From: JALZOC01 sp038320555
GTDB lineage: Bacteria > Acidobacteriota > Vicinamibacteria > Vicinamibacterales > 2-12-FULL-66-21
Length of the DNA: 13,509 nt
NCBI GenBank assembly: GCA_038320555.1
Contig: JBBQEJ010000138.1
Location: 1 to 13,509, forward strand
Direction: 5' to 3'
Shown here: positions 1 to 6,280 of the stretch, in pieces
Position numbering within the stretch: position 1 is the stretch's first letter
How the letters are laid out: each line of letters starts with the position of its first letter
The notes under the pieces: generated by a model
Told to the model about the DNA's origin: nothing
What the model saw: the letters and a program-made list of their open reading frames with translations, nothing else
Database searches by the model: none
Position numbers and translations under genes: made by a program

Positions 1-1
1 C

Positions 2-259
2 GTGGGCGCGCCGCTCGAAACCGTGGAGCAGTCGGTCACGACACTCCTGGCGAGCGAAGATCCCTGGCTCCGATCGTGCGCCGTCTACGCCGTCGGCGCG
101 CTCCACCTCCACGGACTCGAGCCCGAGCTGCACCGGTTCGAAGGGGCCGCCGATCCGGCGCTCCGCGAAGGCGTGCAGGTGGCGCTCCAGCGGCTGGCTG
201 GTGAGCCGGACACGACCCAGGCCACGGTCCCCGCCGAGATGGCCAGCGGCGTCGGATAG
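2..259 (+). CDS. C-terminal end of a HEAT-repeat protein (5' end outside window)
   Basis: The reading frame is open from the left edge and ends in TAG at 257-259, so this is the last 85 codons of a gene that begins upstream. The GTG at position 2 is probably an internal valine and not the real start. The visible stretch contains helix pairs of HEAT/Armadillo type: DPWLRSCAVYAVGAL followed by a second helix with LHRFEGAADPALREGVQVAL, the usual 'D..LR..A..ALG' pattern. In Acidobacteriota such tails are found at the end of larger proteins, including nucleotide-transporter-like membrane proteins and cyclic-nucleotide-sensing proteins. The rest of this one is not visible, so no function is assigned. 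HEAT repeats normally serve protein-protein contacts. The repeat type is fairly sure; the parent protein is unknown. Confidence 0.6.
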   Translation: MGAPLETVEQSVTTLLASEDPWLRSCAVYAVGALHLHGLEPELHRFEGAADPALREGVQVALQRLAGEPDTTQATVPAEMASGVG

Positions 260-350
260 ACGGAGGTAGGGGTTCAGCAAAACATCGGCTTCAGCCACTC
301 GGCCGCCGACCGAGGTCGAGACGCAGGCGGCGATCTAACTGGCGACACGT

Positions 351-479
351 CATGATGAAGAACTCTTCAAGAGCCTGCGGCGTCAGGCACAGGAGCGGAA
401 CGTGAGACTCGAGACGTACGTGCTCGTCGGCCATCCGGCCGATCACATCCTGAAGGCTGCCGCCCGAAATGGAGCAACA
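351..479 (+). pseudogene. Universal stress protein (UspA-like) fragment
   Basis: In the frame that begins at 351, about 43 codons read like the second half of a UspA domain: HDEELFKSLRRQAQERNVRL followed by ETYVLVGHPADHILKAAARNGAT, matching the family pattern of an amphipathic helix, 'v..e..v..G.pa..Il..A...gad'. The frame is closed by TAA at 336-338 and TGA at 480-482. A one-base shift at about 479 lets it run on as MIASAAESGRPFGIG, which sits where the family has 'LIVMGTHGRGGLG'. There is no start codon or ribosome site, and the N-terminal half is gone. It is most simply a decayed UspA gene. No product is expected. Confidence 0.45.
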
Positions 480-536
480 TGATCGCCTCGGCCGCAGAGT
501 CAGGTCGGCCATTCGGGATTGGGTGTCTGGATCCAC

Positions 537-602
537 CTCGCGAGGGGTGTTCGCGTGGGCTTTCTCGGCGCGTTCACCACATTCTCCACTTTCGCGGGCA
601 TC
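537..602 (+). pseudogene. FluC/CrcB fluoride channel fragment
   Basis: Positions 555-593 encode VGFLGAFTTFSTF, the signature of FluC (CrcB) fluoride channels, where the 'GFLGGFTTFSTF' segment forms the break in the third transmembrane helix with its Na+ site and pore residues. It is preceded by LARGVR, in line with the helix that leads into this motif. About 20 codons are recognisable. The following fourth helix is absent in all three forward frames, and nothing upstream resembles helices 1 and 2. It directly follows the UspA-like fragment on the same strand, so both may be leftovers of one stress locus. The motif is distinctive, but the match is short and chance cannot be fully excluded. Confidence 0.5.
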
Positions 603-641
603 CTGCATGGCACACCTTCGTCGACGTCATCCGCAGGGAGG

Positions 642-671
642 TTCAATAGCAGGCGCGCGCGGGTGTAGTAT
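642..671 (+). promoter_or_regulatory. Possible promoter for the TonB-C lipoprotein gene
   Basis: TTCAAT (642-647) and TAGTAT (666-671) are separated by 18 bases and lie 43 bases before the start at 714. The -10 candidate is reasonable but the -35 is poor, so this is a tentative call. Confidence 0.25.
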
Positions 672-713
672 CTGCCTGTTCCGGAGCTTTCCGATGCTCG
701 AAGGAGAAAACAC

Positions 714-1370
714 ATGCGCGTCACTATCAGATTCGTGGCGATTGCCCTGGGCCTCGCGATCGCTGTCACGGGCTGCGCGTCGCCGCCCACCGCGGACGTG
801 GATGCGGCGAAGGCCGCCGTTGACAAGGCCGCTGCCGACCGCGCGGGTCAGTATGCCCCCGAGTCGCTCAAGGCTGCCGAGGACGCCCGGGCGGCCCTCG
901 ACGCCGAGCTGAAAACTCAGGAAGCCAAGATGGTCAAGTCGTACGACAAGACCAAGGAGCTCGCCGCCGCTGCGAAAGCGGCAGGCGACAAGGCGGCGGC
1001 CGATGCTGCCGCCGCCAAGGAAAAGGCCGATGCTGTCGCGGCCAAACAGAAGGCAAACGCCGCGGCCAGGGAAAAGGCCAGGATGGCGGCGGTCCGCCCC
1101 GGGGGTCGGATCATGCCTCCCAAGAAGATCAAGAACGTCGCGCCGGTGTACCCGGCGCTTGCGCAGTCGGCGCACGTTACGGGGGTGGTCACGATAGAAG
1201 CGACGATTGGACCCGACGGGAAAGTCATAGACGCGAAGGTCGTACGTTCGATCCCGCTGCTCGATCAGGCCGCGCTCGACGCCGTGCAGCAGTGGGAGTA
1301 CCTGCCGACCATGCTGAACGGCGTGCCGGTGCCAGTCCTCGTGACTGTCACGGTCAACTTCACGCGGTAG
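714..1370 (+). CDS. Lipoprotein with Ala/Lys-rich helix and TonB C-terminal domain
   Basis: The 218-residue protein starts at ATG 714, with AAGGAG (701-706) seven bases upstream. Residues 1-20 form a lipoprotein signal ending in the lipobox V-T-G-C, so Cys21 should be acylated. Ala follows the Cys rather than Asp, which in proteobacterial rules favours outer-membrane sorting. Residues 25-125 are a low-complexity Ala/Lys/Asp helix resembling DUF4398-type coiled segments (repeated 'AKAAVDKAAADRA', 'AKEKADAVAAK'). Residues about 137-218 are a TonB C-terminal domain: YPALAQSAHVTGVVTIEATI, GPDGKV, then A.DAVQQWEYLPTMLNGVPV and a final VTVTVNF strand. This domain normally contacts TonB boxes of outer-membrane transporters, but here the N-terminal membrane helix and the Pro-rich spacer of true TonB are replaced by a lipid anchor and a helical rod. 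A structural or envelope-spanning role is as likely as energy coupling. No partner exbB/exbD is nearby. Confidence 0.85.
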   Translation: MRVTIRFVAIALGLAIAVTGCASPPTADVDAAKAAVDKAAADRAGQYAPESLKAAEDARAALDAELKTQEAKMVKSYDKTKELAAAAKAAGDKAAADAAAAKEKADAVAAKQKANAAAREKARMAAVRPGGRIMPPKKIKNVAPVYPALAQSAHVTGVVTIEATIGPDGKVIDAKVVRSIPLLDQAALDAVQQWEYLPTMLNGVPVPVLVTVTVNFTR

Positions 1371-1473
1371 CAGCCATCAGCCGATGGGAGGGCGGCAGCC
1401 GCTGAAGGATCCCGGGTAGTTTCAGGTGCTCGTGCCCTCCTTCCCCGTGATCGGAATGAGTGCCAGGCGCGCT

Positions 1474-1884
1474 TCAGGGAATTTCCTCGATCGTCTTCGC
1501 CGCGGCGAGATTCAGCCATCGCCGGCGCCCGTCGGCCGCCGCACGCACCCACCCGCCGCCTCCAAACTCGGCGATTCCTATCGTCTCGCGATCTCCTGCC
1601 GGCCAGGTGACCTCGTACCTGCCTCCGGTCTTGAGGAACGCCAGTGGAGCGACCGCGACCGTGGGCGTGTTGACGACCCGGACATCCGAATTGGCCAGCG
1701 ACACCTTCCAGTCTCCGCGTTGACCCACGTCGATCGGCGGGAGCCTGCGAACGTCGACCTCTCCCTGGACTGGTACGATTCCGCTGCCGAGGCCCGGCAC
1801 AGACTGCGCTTGTCCGTTAGTCGATCGCGCCCAGTACAACACCGCAACGGCTATCAGAACTACGGTAGCGACTTTCATGCGCAT
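1474..1884 (-). CDS. Small exported protein of unknown function
   Basis: The gene encodes 136 residues. I place the start at the ATG complementary to 1882-1884 (reading MRMKVATVV...) because GAGGTGA lies just upstream of it; a start at 1929 would put 15 charged residues before the signal peptide. Residues 3-25 are a hydrophobic signal sequence (VATVVLIAVAVLYW) ending near NGQAQS, so the protein is probably released to the periplasm or anchored there. The mature part has a short Gly/Pro segment, then VDVRRLPPIDVG and SDVRVVNTPTVAVAPL, a 'VxVxNxP' pattern seen in several acidobacterial exported proteins. A beta-rich tail with GGRYEVTWPAG and GGGGWVRAA follows. I do not recognise a named family. 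It stands alone, facing the lipoprotein gene on the other strand, with about 100 bp between their stops and no convincing terminator. Confidence 0.65.
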   Translation of the reverse strand: MRMKVATVVLIAVAVLYWARSTNGQAQSVPGLGSGIVPVQGEVDVRRLPPIDVGQRGDWKVSLANSDVRVVNTPTVAVAPLAFLKTGGRYEVTWPAGDRETIGIAEFGGGGWVRAAADGRRRWLNLAAAKTIEEIP

Positions 1885-1986
1885 GTTCACCTCACTCTGT
1901 GAGATCAGTCGTTTCGGTTCGTTGGTCAAGCGTAGAGGGGCGTCCGTGAGAACGTCGCTACCCTAAGGATAGGAGCACAGCCGCAG

Positions 1987-2175
1987 ATGTCGAAATCCGG
2001 CCCGCTCATCCTGACGATTGCGCTGTGCGCCTTCATGAGCTCGTGCAATGGCGGCGGGACTAGTCCGACAACCGTCAGCTACGACGGTCAGTGGATTGGG
2101 ACGACGTTCCAGGGCAGGCCGATTGCGTTTACCGTGTCGTCGGACCAGAAAGTGACGGCCATCACTATCGAATAG
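1987..2175 (+). pseudogene. Truncated small lipoprotein
   Basis: An ATG at 1987, with AGGAG (1971-1975) eleven bases upstream, opens a frame of 62 codons. Residues 1-19 are a lipoprotein signal (PLILTIALCAFMSSC; Cys20), followed by a Gly/Ser/Thr linker and YDGQWIGTTFQGRPIAFTVS, which reads like the first strands of a small beta-barrel domain. The frame ends in TAG at 2173-2175. Past it the same frame continues SFNGWSDVQS and stops again at 2206. I recall related exported proteins with an aromatic residue at this place followed by 'SFNG' and a longer beta domain, so both a nonsense change and loss of the 3' part are likely. A genuine 62-residue lipoprotein cannot be ruled out. Confidence 0.5.
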
Positions 2176-2202
2176 AGCTTCAATGGCTGGTCTGACGTGC
2201 AG

Positions 2203-2436
2203 TCATAGCCGGCCTGTCCTGCGCAGTTTCACCATTTTTCCGATAATCACAGCTACGACGAGTACTATCGCCGCACCCACGTAGAGGACGCCGCCCTACT
2301 GCGTTCTGACGCACCCATATTTGCGAATCATCAGGGTGCCGACAACGAGTACCGCGACAAGGGATATAACGAGCAGGACGCGGAGCAGCCGAACGAGCAC
2401 GTGTTCGATTCGGTCGAGAGATTCCCAAAAGCTCAT
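2203..2436 (-). pseudogene. Two-helix small membrane protein interrupted by an in-frame TAG
   Basis: The start is the ATG complementary to 2434-2436 (MSFWESLDRIEHVLVRLLRV...), with GGAGG nine bases upstream. It gives 46 residues: a charged N-terminus and one clear membrane helix (VLLVISLVAVLVVGTLMI), then RKYGCVRTQ and TAG at 2296-2298. Reading on in the same frame after the TAG gives GGVLYVGAAIVLVVAVIIGK, a second membrane helix, then basic residues and TGA at 2203-2205. The intact product would be a 77-residue helical hairpin. That the helix after the stop keeps its frame argues for one recent nonsense change (CAG to TAG style) or a sequencing error. TAG is the normal stop of other genes here, so recoding is unlikely. 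The family is not recognised. Confidence 0.5.
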
Positions 2437-2554
2437 CGGCGAAATCCTCCATCGTTGAGCCCCGATCACTCTCCATCCCTGTGCCATCGTCCTGCGCTCC
2501 GATGCACTGCGGAGATGTCGGTTGATCGGGTGGGGTCATCTTCCACCGCCGATC

Positions 2555-2761
2555 TCAGCCGCTCAGCATCAAGTAGATTCCCCAGGCGATGAACAGCATG
2601 GGGGCGACGCGTCCGACGAGCGGACTGTGGCGCACGACCTTGTCGACCAGCACGAACGCGCCGATGGCCGCGACGGCCAGCACGTCCATGACGCCAGCCG
2701 CGATCACACGGCAGGCGATCTTGCCGACCGTCTCGGTTGCGGTAGCCACGTCATAATTCAT
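2555..2761 (-). pseudogene. C-terminal remnant of a DUF2182-type membrane protein
   Basis: The frame gives 68 residues from an ATG complementary to 2759-2761. From about residue 15 it resembles the end of DUF2182 (predicted metal-binding membrane proteins): IACRVIAAGVMDVLAVAA, then a hydrophobic helix with LVDKVV where the family has an E-K pair, and R..PMLFIAWGIYLM as the last helix. Full family members are about 250 residues, so some three quarters of the protein is missing. No ribosome site precedes the ATG. It lies about 40 bp beyond the cupin stop on the same strand, so it would be at the far end of the same transcript. It may be a gene remnant or a very small membrane protein. The family call is moderate. 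Confidence 0.4.
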
Positions 2762-2802
2762 ATTTGAATGAGAGCCGTTGGTAGTCTGTCAGCCCCTTTC
2801 TT

Positions 2803-3317
2803 TCAGACGCCTGGTTTACCGAATTTCGGCGGCGTGAGGAAGTTGACGTCCCACGCGCCGTCCACCGTGATGAAGAGCAGCGTGCCTTCGTCCGGCTTCG
2901 TCCACGCCTGGTGAACCATGCGAGCGGCATGTAGTTGAAGGAACCTGGACCGAGTTCGACCTTCTGCCCGTCGCATTCCATCAGGAACGTACCGCTGAGA
3001 ATGGTATGGGTCTCGTTTGCGGTGTGCCAATGGGGCGGGACGTGCTGCCCTTTCGGCACGCGGATCATCAGCTGCGTCGCGTTGGTGCCTGGGGCGACGT
3101 GCAGGATGGCCATCTCCGGCGACCACTCTCCCGCCTCGGGCGCGATGCGCTGCCACTTGATGTCCGCGCCTGGCATGTATAACGGGTGATCCGCCGGATC
3201 CGGCGGCTTCGGAGGCGGGGCCTGTCGTCGCGACGGCTCGACGCCAATCATGACGACGCCCATGCTGGCGGACGCCAAAAACGACCGCCGATCCACTCCT
3301 CTGTTGTTGATGTTCAT
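2803..3317 (-). pseudogene. Tat-exported cupin protein with a one-base frameshift
   Basis: The start is the ATG complementary to 3315-3317, with GGAG six bases upstream. Residues 9-14 read DRRSFL, a twin-arginine signal followed by an Ala/Met/Val-rich stretch, so a folded, probably metal-bearing protein would be exported. The cupin motif 1 is complete: GQHVPPHWHTANETH with His96, His98 and Glu102. Motif 2 is split. The first frame reads GSFNYMP to about 2928, while the adjacent frame continues MVHQAWTKPDEGTLLFITVDG to TGA at 2803-2805. One missing base in the eight between the codons for Met130 and the next Met (2920-2927) explains this; adding one G there gives 'NYMPARMVHQAW', as expected for the family, and a 171-residue protein with the fourth ligand His136. 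It is the fifth gene of the minus-strand set, 56 bp after nadE. It could be a real pseudogene or an assembly error. Confidence 0.7.
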
Positions 3318-3373
3318 ACCGAACTCCATTTGGGCGATTTCAAGCAGTGACTATTCTCATCGCGCTACGAATC

Positions 3374-4144
3374 TTAGTTGTCAGGCATCAGCGCGAGCGC
3401 GCGTTTGTGCTCGCTCGTGCGCACGAGCCGCTCGATCCGCATCGCCAGGGCCGGCGACACAGCATCCGGACCATCGGTCAGATATCGCTCGAGATCCGCG
3501 TACGAAAACCCCATCTCCTCCTCGTCGGTCTGGCCGGTCCAGAGGCCGGCGCTCGGCGCCTTGTCGATAATCGCCGGCGGCACATCGAGCTCGCGCGCGA
3601 GCGCGCGAACCTCGCTCTTGAGCAGCCGGCCCAGCGGAAGGAGATCAACCGCGCCGTCCCCGTGCTTGGTGAAGTACCCGACCGTCAACTCGCTGCGGTT
3701 TCCGGTGCCGACGACCAGGTAGCTGAGCGAGTTCGCCAGGAAATACAACGCGGACATCCGCAGCCGCGGCTTGATATTCGCGAGCGGCATCTGAGCGCGG
3801 CCGTCGGTGGCAGGGCCCCCGGCATGGGCGGGATGATCGACGGGCAGCTGCAGGAACAGCCTCTTCAGATCGCCGGCGAAATGATCGTACGCGGGCGCGA
3901 GATCGAGACGAATCACGGGGACGTCGAAATGACGGACGATGAGCTCGGCATCCTCCGCATCGCGCGGATCGCTATGGCAGGGCATGATGGAACCGACGAC
4001 ATGGCCGGGCATCGCAAGCTGGCACAGCCGCGCGACGACGGCGGAATCGAGCCCGCCGCTCAACCCGACGACGAGCCCGCGGGCGGCCGCGATGGCGGCC
4101 TGCTGCCGCATCCATTCCGCGAGATCCTTCGCGCGCGTCATCAT
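3374..4144 (-). CDS. nadE: NH3-dependent NAD+ synthetase
   Basis: The 256-residue protein has the features of ammonia-dependent NAD synthetase (EC 6.3.1.5), which adenylates deamido-NAD+ and amidates it in the last step of NAD+ formation. The PP-loop pyrophosphatase motif is SGGLDSA at residues 29-35, followed by GSIMPCHSDPRDAEDAELI. The substrate-binding segment reads GTGNRSELTVGYFTKHGDGA, then VDLLPLGRLLKSEVRALA and the closing loop KAPSAGLWTGQTDEEEMGFSY, all typical of the family. Its length fits the form without a glutaminase domain, so ammonia must come from elsewhere. Two ATG codons in tandem open the frame; no strong ribosome site is visible and initiation may depend on coupling. It lies 48 bp downstream of the REC-HD-GYP gene. 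Confidence 0.93.
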   Translation of the reverse strand: MMTRAKDLAEWMRQQAAIAAARGLVVGLSGGLDSAVVARLCQLAMPGHVVGSIMPCHSDPRDAEDAELIVRHFDVPVIRLDLAPAYDHFAGDLKRLFLQLPVDHPAHAGGPATDGRAQMPLANIKPRLRMSALYFLANSLSYLVVGTGNRSELTVGYFTKHGDGAVDLLPLGRLLKSEVRALARELDVPPAIIDKAPSAGLWTGQTDEEEMGFSYADLERYLTDGPDAVSPALAMRIERLVRTSEHKRALALMPDN

Positions 4145-4192
4145 GGCGACCCACCCACACAGGAAAGCATGAACCGTGGACCTGCGCGGATT

Positions 4193-5239
4193 CTACGTGA
4201 CCGGCGGCTGAGGTTCGCGCTGTTCGATGATCCGCAGGAACGCGTCGACCAGCGTCGGATCGAACTGCCGGCTGCGCTGCCGTTCGATCTCGCCAATCGC
4301 CTCGTTCACCGTCCAGGCGGGCTTATACGGACGTTTCTGCGTGAGGGCGTCGAAGACGTCCGCGACCGCGACGATCCGGCCGGCAAGCGGAATGGCGGCC
4401 CCGGTGATCCCGACGTAGCCGGTGCCGTCCCACCGTTCGTGGTGATTGAACGCGATTTCCTCCGCGAGCCGGAGGATCGTGAAACGGCTGCCGGACAGGA
4501 TGCGCGCACCAATCGTCGTGTGCGTCTTCACGATCTCGAACTCATCGGCGGTGAGGTTTCCGAGTTTCAGCAGCACGGAATCCGGGATGCCAATCTTTCC
4601 GACGTCGTGCAGCGGTGCGGCGCGGCGCATGGTATAGGCCTGCGAATCCGGCAATCCGATCTGCTTCGCGAGCAGGGCAGCCATCTGGCCCACTCGCTCC
4701 GTGTGGTGCCCTGTGTGGTCGTCGCGGAATTCCGCCGCGCGCGCAAGGCGCTCGATGATCTCTATCTGCGCCGCTTCGAGCTCGCGCGTCCGGTCGCGAA
4801 CCTTCGCCTCCAGCATCTGGTTCTGGCTCTGGATCTGCAGGTAGAGGAATCGCGTCTCGAGCAGCGTGCCGATCCGCAGCAGCACCTCGTCGCTGTGGAA
4901 CGGCTTGTTGAGAAAGTCCTTCGCGCCGCGCGACAAGGCTTCCCGTTTCGCCTCCGGCGTGTCGTCGCCGGTCAACATCAGGATCGGGAGGTAGCTGGCC
5001 TCGGCGATCAGGTTGAGCGCGTCCATCACCGCGAGGCCGTCCTGGTGCGGCATGTGCAGGTCGAGCAGAATCAGGTCGGGCCGGAACCTGAGGTAAAGAT
5101 CGACAGCATCCCGGGAATCGTTGGTGCTCTCGATGCGGCTGAACCCCGCGCGCTCGAGCAGCCGTCGCAGCAGGTCGACGTTGTTGGCCTCGTCGTCGAC
5201 AATCAGGATGCGCGCGTTCTTGAAGATGCGTGGGCCCAT
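4193..5239 (-). CDS. Response regulator with HD-GYP phosphodiesterase domain
   Basis: The protein has 348 residues. The receiver domain is at about 9-127: ILIVDDE with the acidic pair at 15-16, phosphoacceptor Asp60 in LLDLHMP, Thr90 and Lys112 in NKPF. A short coiled linker (about 128-165, QNQMLEAKVRDRTRELEAAQ) leads to an HD-GYP domain at 166-340. That domain shows HTGHHTERVGQMA, the metal-binding HD pair His211-Asp212 in LHDVGKIGIPD, the helix with KTHTTIGARIL, and HHERWDGTGYVG. The family's GYP is GYV here (274-276), a tolerated variation, and the metal ligands are present. The expected activity is hydrolysis of cyclic di-GMP in the cytoplasm, controlled by phosphorylation. No histidine kinase is in the window. 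The start is 15 bp after the preceding membrane-protein stop, so the two are probably co-translated. Confidence 0.9.
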   Translation of the reverse strand: MGPRIFKNARILIVDDEANNVDLLRRLLERAGFSRIESTNDSRDAVDLYLRFRPDLILLDLHMPHQDGLAVMDALNLIAEASYLPILMLTGDDTPEAKREALSRGAKDFLNKPFHSDEVLLRIGTLLETRFLYLQIQSQNQMLEAKVRDRTRELEAAQIEIIERLARAAEFRDDHTGHHTERVGQMAALLAKQIGLPDSQAYTMRRAAPLHDVGKIGIPDSVLLKLGNLTADEFEIVKTHTTIGARILSGSRFTILRLAEEIAFNHHERWDGTGYVGITGAAIPLAGRIVAVADVFDALTQKRPYKPAWTVNEAIGEIERQRSRQFDPTLVDAFLRIIEQREPQPPVT

Positions 5240-5254
5240 GTAAAAGTGTGCGGG

Positions 5255-6280
5255 TCAGGAGCCTGCTGTCGGTTCTGCGTTGCCGATCGTCTCGGCCGCC
5301 GGGGAATCGGGCCACACGAGCGCCGGCGCCGCCGTGTAAGCCGCGTGCGCGAGCGCACCCTGAAAGAATACCGTCTCCGACGCGTAGAACAGAAGCTTCA
5401 GGTAATGCCGGGCCAGGATGTAGAGCTCTCCGAGGCCGAACACCAGCCACATCGCCAGCCCGTACCGGGGGGTACCCGGCGCCAGCAAGCCGTACAACGC
5501 GACAAGCAGGAGAAATGCCGCGGCGTTGAGCAGGTAGAGGCCCCCCGTGCCCCGCGCATGCCGCCGGACGAACCGGCCGCCGGCCAGGATCGCGCCCAGC
5601 GCGCTTCGCCGGTCTTCGACGACGATGCGGACGCGAGCGTAATCGAGAACGAGATTGCACAGGATGAGGAGCGTTCCGAAGACCACGTACCCCGCGATCC
5701 GGAGCGCAAAGGCGGTGCGCTCGACCGTGATGTCCCTCGACAGCCACGGGTACGCCCTGACGAAGATCCAGGCGTGGACGTAGCCGAACAAAAAGCCGTA
5801 CGCGAGCCACGCGACCACGCCGAGGCGGAGCAGCCGCCAGAAGTGCATGCCGCAGGCGCCGAAGAACCCGTGCGCGCGCGTCCGCCGCGCGCGCGCGAAC
5901 CGATCGATGATGCCGCCGGCCAGAAACGACCACAGCACCAGCCAGGCCGCGGTCACCCCGGCGATCGTCGCGGCCAGCGGTGTATGGTCGAGGAACCCGC
6001 TCAGGTTGTCGAGAACCGCCCCGAAGCCGGCGATCGACGGGACGAACGTCGTGCCGAGGCCGGACGCCTGCGCGGAAAACTCCTGCCACCAGTCGTAGTT
6101 AGTGCCTGAGGCCGCGCGGTCCGCGGCCATGCTCGCTCCAAGGTGGGCCGCAATCATGCCGCGGAGCGCGTACGACAACGGCAGGGTCACGAACAGCGTG
6201 ACGGCGAACATCCCCGCGACGACCATCGGTGCGCCGTTGACCCTGCGGATGCCCTCGCGAAATGCGGCGCGCCCAGTCAT
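5255..6280 (-). CDS. Polytopic membrane protein of unknown function
   Basis: I choose the ATG complementary to 6278-6280 (MTGRAAFREGIRRVNGAP), because it overlaps the TGA of the upstream M1 peptidase by one base (TGATG), the classic layout for translational coupling; the frame is open further up but runs through the peptidase gene. The 341-residue product has about six hydrophobic segments: MVVAGMFAVTLFVTLPLSY near the N-terminus, LAATIAGVTAAWLVLWSFL, LGVVAWLAYGFLFGYVHAWI, IAGYVVFGTLLILCNLVLDY, the stretch around LYLLNAAAFLLLVALYGLL, and YGLAMWLVFGLGELYILA. Short basic loops such as RFARARRTRAHG lie between them. A region of about 70 residues between the first two helices may lie outside the membrane. 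I recognise no transporter or enzyme motif. Its place between an exported peptidase and a c-di-GMP regulator suggests an envelope role, but that is inference. Confidence 0.75.
   Translation of the reverse strand: MTGRAAFREGIRRVNGAPMVVAGMFAVTLFVTLPLSYALRGMIAAHLGASMAADRAASGTNYDWWQEFSAQASGLGTTFVPSIAGFGAVLDNLSGFLDHTPLAATIAGVTAAWLVLWSFLAGGIIDRFARARRTRAHGFFGACGMHFWRLLRLGVVAWLAYGFLFGYVHAWIFVRAYPWLSRDITVERTAFALRIAGYVVFGTLLILCNLVLDYARVRIVVEDRRSALGAILAGGRFVRRHARGTGGLYLLNAAAFLLLVALYGLLAPGTPRYGLAMWLVFGLGELYILARHYLKLLFYASETVFFQGALAHAAYTAAPALVWPDSPAAETIGNAEPTAGS

Noticed and set aside
1386..1440. Inverted repeat GGAGGGC / GCCCTCC between two convergent genes
   Set aside because: The loop is about 41 bases and no T-tract follows, so a terminator is not supported.
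2173..2298. Two small genes interrupted by TAG, suggesting TAG recoding
   Set aside because: TAG ends clear full-length genes here (for example at 1368-1370 and 12758-12760), so it acts as an ordinary stop.
5865..5900. Alternating GC tract that could form a hairpin or Z-DNA
   Set aside because: It is explained by Arg/Ala codons of a basic loop (RFARARRTRAHG) in the membrane protein.
4542..6089. Open frame of 515 codons on the minus strand
   Set aside because: It is an out-of-frame reading through the membrane-protein and HD-GYP genes, with strongly Arg/Pro-biased composition.
3347..6109. Open frame of 920 codons on the plus strand
   Set aside because: It runs antisense to nadE, the REC-HD-GYP gene and part of the membrane-protein gene, all with clear family motifs. 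Its product is Arg/Glu/Asp/His-rich without recognisable motifs, typical of antisense frames in high-GC DNA.
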